Assembly (NCBI GenBank): GCA_020740775.1
Contig: JAHEWK010000002.1
Coordinates: 5,332,001 to 5,396,000 of the forward strand
Length of the DNA stretch: 64,000 nt
Source: Ilyonectria destructans
Taxonomy: Eukaryota > Ascomycota > Sordariomycetes > Hypocreales > Nectriaceae
Direction of reading: 5' to 3'
Shown piece after piece: positions 54,531-64,000 of the stretch; position 1 is the stretch's first letter, and every line of letters begins with the position of its first letter. Under the pieces are notes generated by a model, which was given only the letters and a program-made list of their open reading frames with translations, had not been told where the DNA came from and made no database searches. The position numbers and the translations under genes were made by a program.

Positions 54531-56111
54531 TTATTCAGAAGCCGCATCAGGTTTCTGGCCCCAAACCACCTTTTGCCTGAAATAACCATGATGCTCCCCT
54601 GAACGTAACTCACGTCGAAGATGTGCGAGATAGACCAGGATCTCAGGCCTCGTCCAGCCCAAAGTGTGAGCCATGAACAAGACAAACCCTTCGCTATCTG
54701 TGTCGAGGCCATATTTCGTGTATGCACCCATCTCTTTCATGATGGGGTCTTTGGGCCAGTCGCCAATGGGATTCTGGTTCACGAGTTAGGTGAGATTCAA
54801 GTCCGAGAAATGATACCTTACCTTGAAGTTGAATTCTTGGATGTTGATGAAGCCGGCTTGTTCCAAGGCCTTCTTCTGCGTACCGTCCTCAACTACCGTG
54901 GCGCTTGTTCCCAATTTCTTACTCCCTTCAATAAAGAACTTTCCCCATTGCCCCATGGCCGAATTCCCATCAACCGTGTCATCGTCAGTACTGACGACAG
55001 TAGAAGCTTCAAGACTCTCAAACCATCCACCAGGTTTGCAGACCCTAAATGCCTCAGAGCAGAGTGCATTCCAATCTTTAATGCTGCCAAATAGCCATCT
55101 CATGTGGATGTAATCGGCAGAGCTAGATGCGAAAGTCCACTCTCGAGTGCAGTCTTCGATCTCACTGGAGTGGATTGTTAGACTGCTTAAATCCTACTGA
55201 AACTCTGTCTGTCTTTAGAAAATGCTTACAACTGCACGTTCGGTGGCACCCAGGAAGGCTGAATGGGAGAGATGTCCGTTCCGATGACCTCTGCGGCAGG
55301 GTATTCATCGGCGAAGTCACTGAAAACGACTCATTAGAGAAAGGCGTCAATCTGGCCTAGTTTTGCTTAACTTACATAGCCCAGATGCCTGTTAGATTGC
55401 CAGAAATTAGTCTCGTTCCACTGACGGTATTCTTTCGCGCAGTATATATAGAATTTCGGGGTCATACCAGTTCCAGTTCCAATGTCGATAACTCGCTAAC
55501 TCTGTAGTCAGCACTCACCCAACCAGACGCAGACTCTGGATGGTTAGCTTACCTGAACTTTATCTTTTTCTAAAGGCGCCAGATGAAGTTTTTCTCCAAT
55601 CCCAAGGGTAAGAATGTGATGACTATGGCCGGGATCAGACCTCTATAGCCTCAGTTACTGAGTGAGCGGCCAACCTACGTAATGTCCATTAATTCAATCT
55701 GTGCCTCGTCGTTAGATCCCCTTGAAGAGAATGTTAGCAACCGCCAATTGAAATAGGCACTATTATTGGCTCTTACCAATATTGCGCGTTTCCCTGCTCG
55801 CTGTGGTAGGTTCTGCCGTGTATCGTCCTGTACTCAAGGATGCTGGAGGTTATGGACGCTGTTGAGGAGGCATTGTCGGCGTCGATGGTCGAATCAGTAT
55901 CGGTATTGTCCCCTTCCCCTGTCTGAGCTTGAGGTTAGCAATTGCGATATCCCCTTGTTGTATTTGTCTCACTTTCACAGCGAGTTTCAACTTTACGAAC
56001 CTGTGCGATTTGAACCCAGTGCTGAGGGGGGAGAATAGCCGAGGTAGCCGGTGCGGATATCTCGGGTTCCGCAGCCGTAGAGGCTGGGTGGTTGGGATCT
56101 TCCTCCGCCAT
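54531..56111 (-). CDS. LaeA-like SAM-dependent methyltransferase with micro-exon
   Basis: Nine exons: 56111..56001, 55922..55777, 55720..55679, 55622..55553, 55495..55468, 55388..55376, 55319..55230, 55164..54822, 54773..54531. They join to 1086 nt (361 aa) with consistent phases. One exon is only 13 nt, encoding part of GIWAI. It has an acidic N-terminus with [22 protein letters not shown], motif [21 protein letters not shown] (spread over four exons), [27 protein letters not shown], and a C-terminal [13 protein letters not shown]. It is the same family as the gene at 44784 but more intron-rich. The family acts in developmental and metabolic regulation, and few members have known substrates. 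The exact choice of the first donor (56001 or 15 nt earlier) is uncertain. Confidence 0.82.
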
Positions 56112-57171
56112 CGTGGACTCAAAGAAAACTTAGCTGGAATCCTTAACTTAGTTCAAGCGCTTGCAATAGAAGTGTCTCAAATTAGGGTTCTCGCACCAAG
56201 TCAGACAGCAAACCGCGCAGTGGGTAGGTGGCGAGGTTAAATATGGGAGGGAATTTGACGCAATGGTCTGGGAAAGTGTGGGGGTGGCGTGATCTCCGTT
56301 GTCAAAGAAAAGATAACAACGCGTTTTACCGGGAACTTGTGAGTGAAGTCCTCCTTGTGGTGGCATAATAAGTCGGACTTGCATAAACCTCTGATACATT
56401 AATACCCTGATGACTTAAAACCCCTCACAAGACAAGGGCCAGACGCATCCTGTGGTAATAGCCTAATATTCTCGCTGTGGTTATTGGAACCACGGCGCCC
56501 CATAGTTACACCTGTAGCCACAGTGTCCCTCGAAATACCCTTATAGGCCCTGTCAGTCGGCTATGCGAAGAGAGCAGGGGGTCTCACCGCCTACCTATCC
56601 TATCAGGTCATGTACTGACTGGGTCGATGATGACTCTGCCAATGGAAATCGTATCTTCGCGGTATGTACTAGATGCATCTAGGGAGCAATTTAGGAATAG
56701 ACCTTTAGAAACACGAGTAAGATTCCCTAGCATACTAGCTTTGTGGAGAAGTTTAATAGTTAAAGAGTTTAGAAATACGTTGAAAAATCAAAATTTAGTA
56801 CTGTTCTGACTCCGTACCTTACAGGGGGTGTTCAAGCAGCGCCATTCAGAGTGAAACTACACATAGTAACAGTGATGGCGTTTAATTGAGATGGTCAGTT
56901 ATACTTTGATATTTAACGTTATATATATACAAAACTTCAAGTGCTTAACTACGTGCTTACCTTCTTGGTCCCAGTGTCCATTTGATGCAACCCAAGTAAG
57001 CTCCAACCTGCTTACTCAATAAGTCAGCATAATGCCAAGACGTGTTCCAGTAGTAGTCATGTGATATTCCGGCCAGTGCCGTCATCCTAAATCATCTCAC
57101 CGGGCCAGTCAGGCAACAGGCAAAGGGCAACGAGCAACCTTGCACCACCACTTATCACACAAGTTTGCAAA
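56112..57171. other. Intergenic region
   Basis: No gene recognised; AT-rich from about 56660. It probably contains the divergent promoters of the LaeA-like gene and the hydrolase-fold gene. Confidence 0.4.
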
Positions 57172-58379
57172 ATGGCTTCTAACGAATCTAAGCCCCAGGG
57201 ATTCGTCAACGTCAAGTTGTATCACGACCCTCAAGATGCGAGCGGCGCCTCCTTGCATTGTGCAGAGTACTGAGTGGCTGCCCGTATCGCAAAGGTAGCG
57301 GATTGCTGACGAACTGTTCAAGTGTTTTCGTCATTGCGGGGTTGGAACCAGATGCGCTGTCAATATGGACTGAGCCAGAGAACGGCACTTTGTGGCCGCG
57401 CGATCTCGTTTCAAAGGATCCCGAGCTCAAAGACTCATGTCGTATTTGGATCCTGACCATGCACGACGTGGACGCTAATCTCCACTCGTTCCAGAACTGT
57501 ATGCCGCTACAGGCGTTTGCTGCCGGATCTTTGAATGCCATTGACAGACACATCACCTCAGATGCCGAATTGGCGGTATCAAACCAGGATACCCACAGCT
57601 CAGGAAACAAAAAACCTAATAATGGAGTTGTTACTCTCATCGGGCACGGGCTGGGCGGTCTCCTCGCCGAGGTCATCTCCAGTCTTATTCTCGAGCTCCC
57701 TACCGAGACTCTACAAGGACACCATCTCGAGCTCAAACAAAAACACTGGCGTCTCATTGTTCTGGGAACCCCTCATCTGGGTGCTGAGCATGGCAATATT
57801 CTCGAAGATATAGAGCAAATCATGGCGATAGTGGCCTACTACGGCGGAACTGGAAATGGTTGCGATGTACACCACACCAGAGGTTTTTGGACGGGCCTGC
57901 AACAACATTCCCGTTGCCTTGTTGACAATGATTGGGACACGCAAGGGCTACAGGCTCCAGTTGATTCCCACGGCACGCTCAAGGTCGCTTCCTTCCAGGA
58001 AGGAGAGCAGGACGAGAGCCTCGTAAGTTTGGTCATGAAACCGTGCATGAATCGATCGTAGCTGATGACCTCCAAGGCGCATCAGATGAAGATTCTATGG
58101 CCAAACAATCCCGAAACTAACGGCTTTGTTGTGCAAGCAAGCTACTCGCTCTTTGGCGGAAAGGCCTTGTACGGGTTCTCGATGCCCGAACCACCCTCTC
58201 CAGTGATTCCTCGTCGGCACAAGGTCGGTTATAAGCCACAGTACTACATCAGAGGACAAATTGCTGACAACGGTACAATTAAGAATATGGGCCAGTTCAA
58301 GGATGAGAACGACCCATGTTATATCTCTCTACGGGCGGTCCTCAAAGAGTTTGTAACGGCAGAGCAGGGTGTGGTGTGA
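57172..58379 (+). CDS. Hydrolase-fold protein lacking the nucleophile serine
   Basis: Three exons: 57172..57266, 57323..58022, 58062..58379, giving 1113 nt and 370 aa. The fold is that of the alpha/beta hydrolases that head some fungal STAND proteins: strand VFVIAGLEP, RIWILTMHDVD, then the nucleophile elbow reads GHGLGG instead of GHSLGG, followed by the conserved LIVLGTPHLGAEHG. So the Ser is replaced by Gly and catalysis by a normal Ser triad is not expected. The first junction (donor GTACTG) is inferred. After residue 265 the sequence has a beta-rich tail (YGFSMPEPP, YYIRGQIADNG) with no known domain. It may be a pseudo-enzyme or a short relative of SesB-like proteins. Confidence 0.65.
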
Positions 58380-58669
58380 ACAATTGTTGGATTTACTAGA
58401 ATTAAGCGGGAGACCTGATGTTAAATAGGGGCCAAATCCTGAGCATGTGGTTGGAGTCAAATAGTATAACCGCACTTAGTGAACGTGTTGGATTTGATGG
58501 GGACTCTAGACAAAGTAGGTACGACGTCGAGTTTAAGCAGGTTGTTATTCCCTTTAAAGAAACTCAATAGGCAGGTATGACATGAATTTACTGGAAACGA
58601 CTTCACGATCTCCGTCAAAACACTTTCATCTATAACAATTTGTGTATTTCATTGTATTTAGTCGTTACA
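58380..58669. other. Intergenic
   Basis: Downstream region of the hydrolase-fold gene, AT-rich at its right end. Nothing recognised. Confidence 0.35.
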
Positions 58670-59660
58670 TAGCCTTCCACAGATCCCAGTTGGAGAATTT
58701 TCAAGTGCTATTCAGATCGTAGCATATTTGTTGTCTGTCCTGTCCACCATCGTACTTGCCCTTCGCATCTACGTAAGGCTCAAGCTGTCTGTATCGGAAC
58801 GAACGTGGGGCTGGGTCGACACGTTCGCTGTCAATGGGTGGGTATGTGGTTTTACTGCTAGACTCCTGTGCTGTGGTCTGACACATAACTTGTGCATGTT
58901 CCCCTTTGGCCCTCGGTGACTTTTCTTATCCTCGCAACATACTGGGGACTCGGAGTTCACGATGCTCAAGTCGCCGAGGGAATGCCCATGCACTACCAAA
59001 TCAGAGTCAAAGAGGACATGTTCTATTTCGAAGTCATATCCTTCATCACATCGGTTCTGACAAAGCTTGCTATGGCTATCATGATTCTCCCACTGAGCTC
59101 AGCCAGACTATATGCATACATATCTGCGGAAACAGGGCAGTACTGGGAATTAACGAGTCCATCTGCATGATCATTATGATTGTCAGCTGTTCTCCAATAC
59201 CTGCTCTTTTGGATAAGAAACTGTGGGCCTATTATTTCATGCCGACTTTTGTTCTAACTGACAGTCCTCAAAGCGATTACTGCTGCATGCCACAGGAGTG
59301 GATTCTTGTCAGTTATGCTGGCTTGTCACATATAATATAGGCCTCAGTTGCACTACGCATTAGCGGAGTAATCGTTCCACTTTTGCCGTAGTCGTCAATG
59401 CGGTAGGGCTCTGTCATTCCGGCCATGGTACTGGACATGTGCAATCACGCCGTTCTTCATGATCCAAGGCCTGCAAATGCCAAACCAACGTAAGATCTCG
59501 TTACAAATTATTCCCAGCCTGAGCATACTTGGCAGTGCCGCTAGTCTCGTGCGCATGGAATACAATATAAAATATATAATTCTGCCGAAACTGTCATACA
59601 AAACATGTTGTTCTACCGACCGTCTAGTATCGACTGTGAAAGCCCACCTCAAGGTGCGTG
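58670..59660 (+). pseudogene. Relic of a rhodopsin-domain (PTH11-like) membrane protein
   Basis: Fragments in several frames follow the order of the fungal integral-membrane 'rhodopsin' domain: ALRIYVRLKLSV...WGWVDTFAV, then WGLGVHDAQ, a long helix with SFITSVLTKLAM, then LGINESICMIIMIVSCSPIPALLDKKLW, and finally LQMPNQRKISL with SILGSAASLVRMEY. Frame changes and stops break it repeatedly. In intact genes this is a seven-span sensor-like protein. Its length and order are as expected, so one ancestral gene decayed here. Confidence 0.6.
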
Positions 59661-59943
59661 GACCATCTCAGACAACGAAGAAGGTACTCTGATTGCATCA
59701 GCATAGGATACATGGTCACAAAGTCTCGACACACAGCATTATCTGGCTGCTGTCTCGGCTGTATCATCTTGAGAAAATTCAAGGGCAACTTTGGACCAGC
59801 CACCCAGGGTGGGCCCAAGGTTCTCCATAGCAAACTTCAATCAGGCTGCTACAGTCTGAATGATAGAATTGAAGCTACGCGAGGGCACGTGGGAGTGTCA
59901 AAGTCGTGTACTGAACAATCAGCTGTATGCGCACCGTTTATGT

Positions 59944-60052
59944 CGCATTCTGTCACACTAACTCATCAGACCAACCAAAAGTAGAATGCACACTCCAACA
60001 GGAGGCGCTGATAAGTTGTGTGTATAAGAGATGCATAATATGTAACAGTTTC
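59944..60052. repeat. Dispersed repeat, copy 2
   Basis: Same orientation and order as copy 1 at 37949-38053, sharing AACAGGAGGCGCTGATA and CATAATATGTAACA, about 22 kb away. Confidence 0.6.
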
Positions 60053-60399
60053 GGTTTGCATTCTTACACATTTTGGCAACGCCAGAGGATGAGAGGGAAA
60101 TATCACGGACCCCAAATCGCACAGACAAGGATTGGAGATGGCTTACGTCGTTCAAAAGCTTCAAGGCTGAGTTTAATTGATAGCCCATGTGTTGCAAACA
60201 TAAGAAAGTACCGCAGCTATCCCCAACTTGGATGTTAGGCGAAGGTCGCACATATTCAGATCTACGAGCTCATATGTTGCACGACTTGGCCAGAACTCGG
60301 AGCTGCGTGATGGCCATGCTCGGAGCCTCCTTCAATACAACTAAGTGAGCGCGTTTCAATCGGCAGTGATGTATGCATGAGTCAAGCCGGCTTTTCCGA

Positions 60400-60860
60400 T
60401 CACTTGACTTATAAGGTATGTGACTTGAATTAACTTGATGGCTTGATCTGGTCGAGTACGGGAATAACACTATAGCCGACACACATAAAAAATCCCTTAA
60501 TGGATCTGATGGCATGCAGACGGCTCTCTCCAGTATACAGCAGAAAGAGGAGGCGGATGCATTGGAGATAGCGATAAAGAAATGATGATACAGAGGGAAA
60601 TTGATGACTTATAAGTTAGGCTGCAACTCTAGAGCAATAAGGGCCATTTAAGGCAGATGCCTAAATTCCGGAATCTAACCCCTCAAAATTAAAGACACCT
60701 ACCCTATAGTGTATTATTACGCAAAACCAGGGAACCTTAATGACTTGTCAAGTCTACAATATTTTAACTTGACTTGAGATAAATAAAAGTTATGAAACTT
60801 AAATTAACTTGGATTGACTTGACTTCAAATATCTGTTGGAGAGAGACCCTGTACAAGGAA
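60400..60860. repeat. Clustered ACTTGA-type short motifs
   Basis: CACTTGACTT, GACTTGAATTAACTTGA, GACTTGTCAAGTC, AACTTGACTTGAG and AACTTGGATTGACTTGACTTC recur across about 450 AT-rich bases. The spacing is irregular. This is like subterminal motifs of a decayed element. Confidence 0.45.
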
Positions 60861-61775
60861 ACCCTCAGTAGATTGATATCTGGTCTTTAGTCATGATGAC
60901 GAGACCAAAAGACCCCCTCATCCGGCTGATCCGGATGACCCGGATCGATCAGGATCATCATCAATTTGAACACTATTGCAACGATTGAATTGACCGTATC
61001 GGATCCATCAATATCTTGAATTATACTAACAATGGGTGTAGGCCGATCTAATCATTTACGTGGGTTACATCCCGTTTATGGCGTATAGTTGAGCCACACC
61101 TTAACATATCTGCGATCTAAAGTGAAGAAAAGATTACAATGCGACCACGTGAAAAGATCAAGATGATATGCTTGACGATGCTGTAGGGCCAAAAATCGAA
61201 ATACTTCTAGATGCAGGTTAGCCGTATGTGGATTGTTAGATGTTGAACCCACCTTGTTATCGACCTTTCAAATTAGATCGTCGTCAACAGGAGCGAAAGA
61301 GCACGGACCATCGATCAGAGTTACATGGTCCGTGCCAACGCGGGATCTTGCGGCGCCAACATTCCCAGTCGACATCAGTCATCTTATGCTGCATCCCGTT
61401 CAGATTGGAAGGTGGCGGGTATATACTAAGCCAGGAATAGACGGGCAAGACAGGCTGTCCTCCGTGTTGGTAATCATGAGGTTATTTCATTGCGAGGGTA
61501 ATAGGATTAGCGTGAGACTGGGATAGGTAACCGACGGACTGATTCTCGAACGTGTCGTACCTGCTTTTGTCTGTACTTAACTGCAAGACATGCCATAGAT
61601 TCTTAACTGGCAATCTGTAAGGACGAGGACTCTTGACTGTCAGATGCTTTCAAAGCACATCAGAGTCACCCGGATACATCCCATCACACTCAGTTATACA
61701 CCAAGAACCCACACCCGTCCCTAAGAAAACAACAAGACAAAAAAAACACACCCATTATATGATAGCTTAGCAAGA

Positions 61776-64000
61776 ATGGCAGCTATCCAGCAGCAACAAA
61801 GTACGACGGTGGCCCCCATCCCGGGAGGAGTCGCCGTCGAGTCTCAGGCGCTACGCGTCGAGGCGGCTCAGCATTTTGGCATAGAGCCAGACAAGATCGA
61901 AATGATGCTGCCTTGTACTCCGTTTCAACGCGATGTGATAGATTGGGCCAGCGGGAACGAGCAGCGTTCCATTGGCCATGCAGTCTTTGAAGTCGGACGA
62001 AACGTCGACGTCACGCGCTTGGCTGCAGCTTGGAAAGAGGCTATGCACCAGAATCCTGCCTTACGGTCTCGCATATTCACCTCCGCCACCGGAGACCATT
62101 ATCAAGCGGTGCTGTCGGAGGACTTTGCGTGGCTTCGTTCGGGTCGCCTAGATGAGAAAGAGGTCGTCATCAAGGACGAAGCGGCCGCTGCTACGACGGA
62201 GAAGCAGTGTAACCGATACGCTCTGCTCGAAGATCCGAGCATGATGAAGCAGAGCCTGCTTGTATGGACTTTCAGCCATGCCGTAGTAGACAACTCTCTG
62301 CAGGAAAACGTGCTTAGCAACGTATTGACCGTCTACAAGGGCGAAACCGCCCAAAACGCTGGTACAGCAGTGGAAGTACCAGTCGATAGCATCGCCAACG
62401 CGCCGGCAGACGTGGCCCTGTTCTGGCAGCGGCATTTTGACAATCTGGATGCTTCTTCTTTTCCTGTTCTACCGTCGCACCTGACGAGACCTCAGCCCGG
62501 TGCGCAGGCCGAGCATAACATCACCTACCCGACTTCGACTCAAAAGGATTGGGACAGTACTACAGTCTGCCGAGCAGCGCTCGCAGTCCTCCTGGCCCGC
62601 TACACTCATGCATCGGAAGCGCTGTTCGGCGTCGCGGTGGAGAGGATGCCTTATTCCAAGGCCCAGGAGCGCCAGGCCCACGGCCCCACGCGGACTGTGA
62701 TGCCCACCCGTGTCGTTTGCGATCCTCACCAACCTGTATCCGACCTTCTCCGGGCGGTTGCGGCCCACGATGCTGCCGTTGGCGAGTTTGAACAGGCCGG
62801 CCTAGATAGCGTCCGCCGCGCCGGAGACTTTGGACCCGAGGCGTGTAATTTCCAAACCGTGCTGGCCGTCACTTCTTCCAAGCACGGCTGTGACGATGCC
62901 TCAGCCGGATCGAGTCTCATGCTCCATCGGACTGTCGTGGGATCAGACAGATTCACACCCTGCCTCGATCGTGCCCTCCTGCTCCACTGCCATATGGCCG
63001 AGGACTCGGCGTCGATAGTCGCGAGATACGACCCGAGTGTCCTCGATGCCCGACAGGCGGCTCGCTTCCTGCGACAGCTGGGGTTCTTGATTGCGCAGTT
63101 CCAAGGCCATGCCGTTAACCAGCCCCTTGAAGAACTACACCTCGTCACGGCAGAGGACCGCGCCGAGATTGAGAGGTGGAACTCGGCGCTGCCCCTGAGG
63201 CACGACGTCTGCCTCCACGACGTGATCGCCCAGAAGGCTGCAGAGGCGCCGAACAGCCCGGCCGTGTACGCCTGGGACGGCGAGTGGTCGCACGCCGAGC
63301 TGGACAGTGTGTCCTCGCGCCTCGCCGGGTACATCCAGTCCCTGAAGCTGGACGCTGGACACGCAGTGCCGCTCTGCTTTGAAAAGTCCAAGTGGATGGT
63401 CGCCGGAGTTCTCGCCGTGCTCAAGGCCGGCCACGCCTTCGCGCTGGTCGACCCAGCTCACCCGGCGGCCCGAGTCGCCCAGATATGTCGGCAGACGTCC
63501 GCCACGTTCGCCCTCGCCTCCAGGCTCCACGGCGATGCCTTCAGCGGTCTCGTGGCCAACACAATTGTGCTTGAGGATGACTTGCTCCGGTCGTTGCCCA
63601 GCGACGAGGGAGGCTTCACGCCCGTCGCGAAGCCGCATGACTTGGCCTACATCATCTTCACGTCAGGCAGCACCGGCGAGCCCAAAGGAGCCATGCTGGA
63701 GCATCGGGCGTTCGCCTCGTGTGCCCTCCAGTTCAGCCCCTGTTTCGGCATCGACAAGGACACCCGTTCCCTCCAGTTTTCCTCGTACGCCTTCGGATCG
63801 AGTCTGGCAGAGACCATGTGCACCCTGATGCACGGAGGCTGCGTCTGCATTCCATCAGATCACCATCGCATGAACGACATCTCGGGCTTCATCAAGCAAG
63901 CACGCGTCAACTGGTCGACGCTCACCCCTTCCTTCGTCTCAACCATCCCCCCGGACAGCCTCTCCGGCCTCCGGACCCTCCTATCAGGCGGCGAGTCCTT
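61776..64000 (+). CDS. Nonribosomal peptide synthetase, N-terminal part (C-A; continues past window)
   Basis: Open from ATG 61776 to the right edge, 741 codons. Residues about 30-440 form a condensation-type domain beginning MMLPCTPFQRDVID, with the active-site region SHAVVDN (residues 167-173) where HHxxxDG is expected, so it is probably impaired. An adenylation domain follows from about 480: SHAELDSVSSRLAGY, LKAGHAFALVDPAHP, the phosphate loop FTSGSTGEPKG (628-638) and the A4 core YAFGSSLAE (Gly674 in place of the usual substrate-binding Asp). Then RTLLSGGES leads off the window. It would activate a starter building block and pass it to a carrier domain not seen here. GC-rich codon use is regular; no intron is apparent in this part. 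Confidence 0.9.
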   Translation, partial: MAAIQQQQSTTVAPIPGGVAVESQALRVEAAQHFGIEPDKIEMMLPCTPFQRDVIDWASGNEQRSIGHAVFEVGRNVDVTRLAAAWKEAMHQNPALRSRIFTSATGDHYQAVLSEDFAWLRSGRLDEKEVVIKDEAAAATTEKQCNRYALLEDPSMMKQSLLVWTFSHAVVDNSLQENVLSNVLTVYKGETAQNAGTAVEVPVDSIANAPADVALFWQRHFDNLDASSFPVLPSHLTRPQPGAQAEHNITYPTSTQKDWDSTTVCRAALAVLLARYTHASEALFGVAVERMPYSKAQERQAHGPTRTVMPTRVVCDPHQPVSDLLRAVAAHDAAVGEFEQAGLDSVRRAGDFGPEACNFQTVLAVTSSKHGCDDASAGSSLMLHRTVVGSDRFTPCLDRALLLHCHMAEDSASIVARYDPSVLDARQAARFLRQLGFLIAQFQGHAVNQPLEELHLVTAEDRAEIERWNSALPLRHDVCLHDVIAQKAAEAPNSPAVYAWDGEWSHAELDSVSSRLAGYIQSLKLDAGHAVPLCFEKSKWMVAGVLAVLKAGHAFALVDPAHPAARVAQICRQTSATFALASRLHGDAFSGLVANTIVLEDDLLRSLPSDEGGFTPVAKPHDLAYIIFTSGSTGEPKGAMLEHRAFASCALQFSPCFGIDKDTRSLQFSSYAFGSSLAETMCTLMHGGCVCIPSDHHRMNDISGFIKQARVNWSTLTPSFVSTIPPDSLSGLRTLLSGGES

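Larger units (their letters stand above)
59661..61775. other. Repeat-rich region before the NRPS
   Basis: AT-rich, with the second dispersed repeat copy at 59944-60052, a zone of ACTTGA-type motifs at 60400-60860 and a further diverged repeat match near 60963. The final 200-300 bp would be the NRPS promoter. No gene is recognised. Confidence 0.4.

Noticed and set aside
62726..63638. Long minus-strand open frames in the NRPS
   Set aside because: GC-rich antisense shadows of the adenylation domain, without motifs.
14473..64000. The NRPS as backbone of the 14-30 kb cluster
   Set aside because: More than 30 kb apart, with unrelated genes between and no exact TCGGNCCGA near the NRPS start.

Overview
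The window comes from a filamentous ascomycete. Short spliceosomal introns (about 45-75 nt, GT...CTAAC/CTGAC...AG) interrupt most genes. The protein families are typical of Pezizomycotina: Zn2Cys6 regulators, HET relics, an NB-ARC/TPR protein, DUF7580, LaeA-like methyltransferases, fungal P450s and an NRPS. No rRNA, tRNA, CRISPR array or plasmid feature was seen. The sequence alone does not fix the species; Hypocreales-like is a guess. Where possible, exon boundaries were worked out by hand from splice signals, reading-frame phase and family motifs, and each spliced model was checked for total length divisible by three. | Layout. 0-9.3 kb is a decaying stretch: a copper P-type ATPase relic, an intact F-box-like gene (2320-4278), an aldehyde dehydrogenase relic, an alpha/beta-hydrolase gene (6470-7678) and two half-HET relics in opposite orientation. 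9.3-12.9 kb holds an allantoate-permease-type MFS transporter and a divergent D-2-hydroxyacid dehydrogenase. 12.9-14.1 kb is AT-rich debris ending in a decayed RecQ-like helicase fragment with C-to-T stop codons. | 14.3-30.4 kb is the most coherent unit. It holds a Zn2Cys6 regulator, a small integral membrane protein, a 12-exon P450, a FAD monooxygenase, a second (probably broken) Zn2Cys6 gene, a SnoaL/NTF2-like protein and a short-chain dehydrogenase. Five of their promoters carry the exact palindrome TCGGNCCGA, and the shared promoter of the other two carries two near-matches. The likely reading is a co-regulated metabolic cluster under its own Zn2Cys6 activator, without a PKS, NRPS or terpene synthase. 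A DUF3237 protein, a second P450 and a DHA1-type MFS exporter (31.4-36.3 kb) follow; they lack the exact palindrome and may or may not belong. | 36.3-50 kb is repeat debris and then genes of the kind linked to fungal non-self recognition: a C2H2 zinc-finger protein, a DUF7580 protein, a HET-like relic and an NB-ARC/TPR receptor, with an NmrA-like reductase and a LaeA-like methyltransferase between them. 50-58.4 kb holds a DUF4246 protein, a small SAM methyltransferase, a second LaeA-like methyltransferase and a hydrolase-fold protein that has lost its nucleophile serine. 58.4-61.8 kb is a rhodopsin-domain (PTH11-like) relic plus repeats. An NRPS begins at 61776 (degenerate condensation domain, then an adenylation domain) and runs off the right edge.
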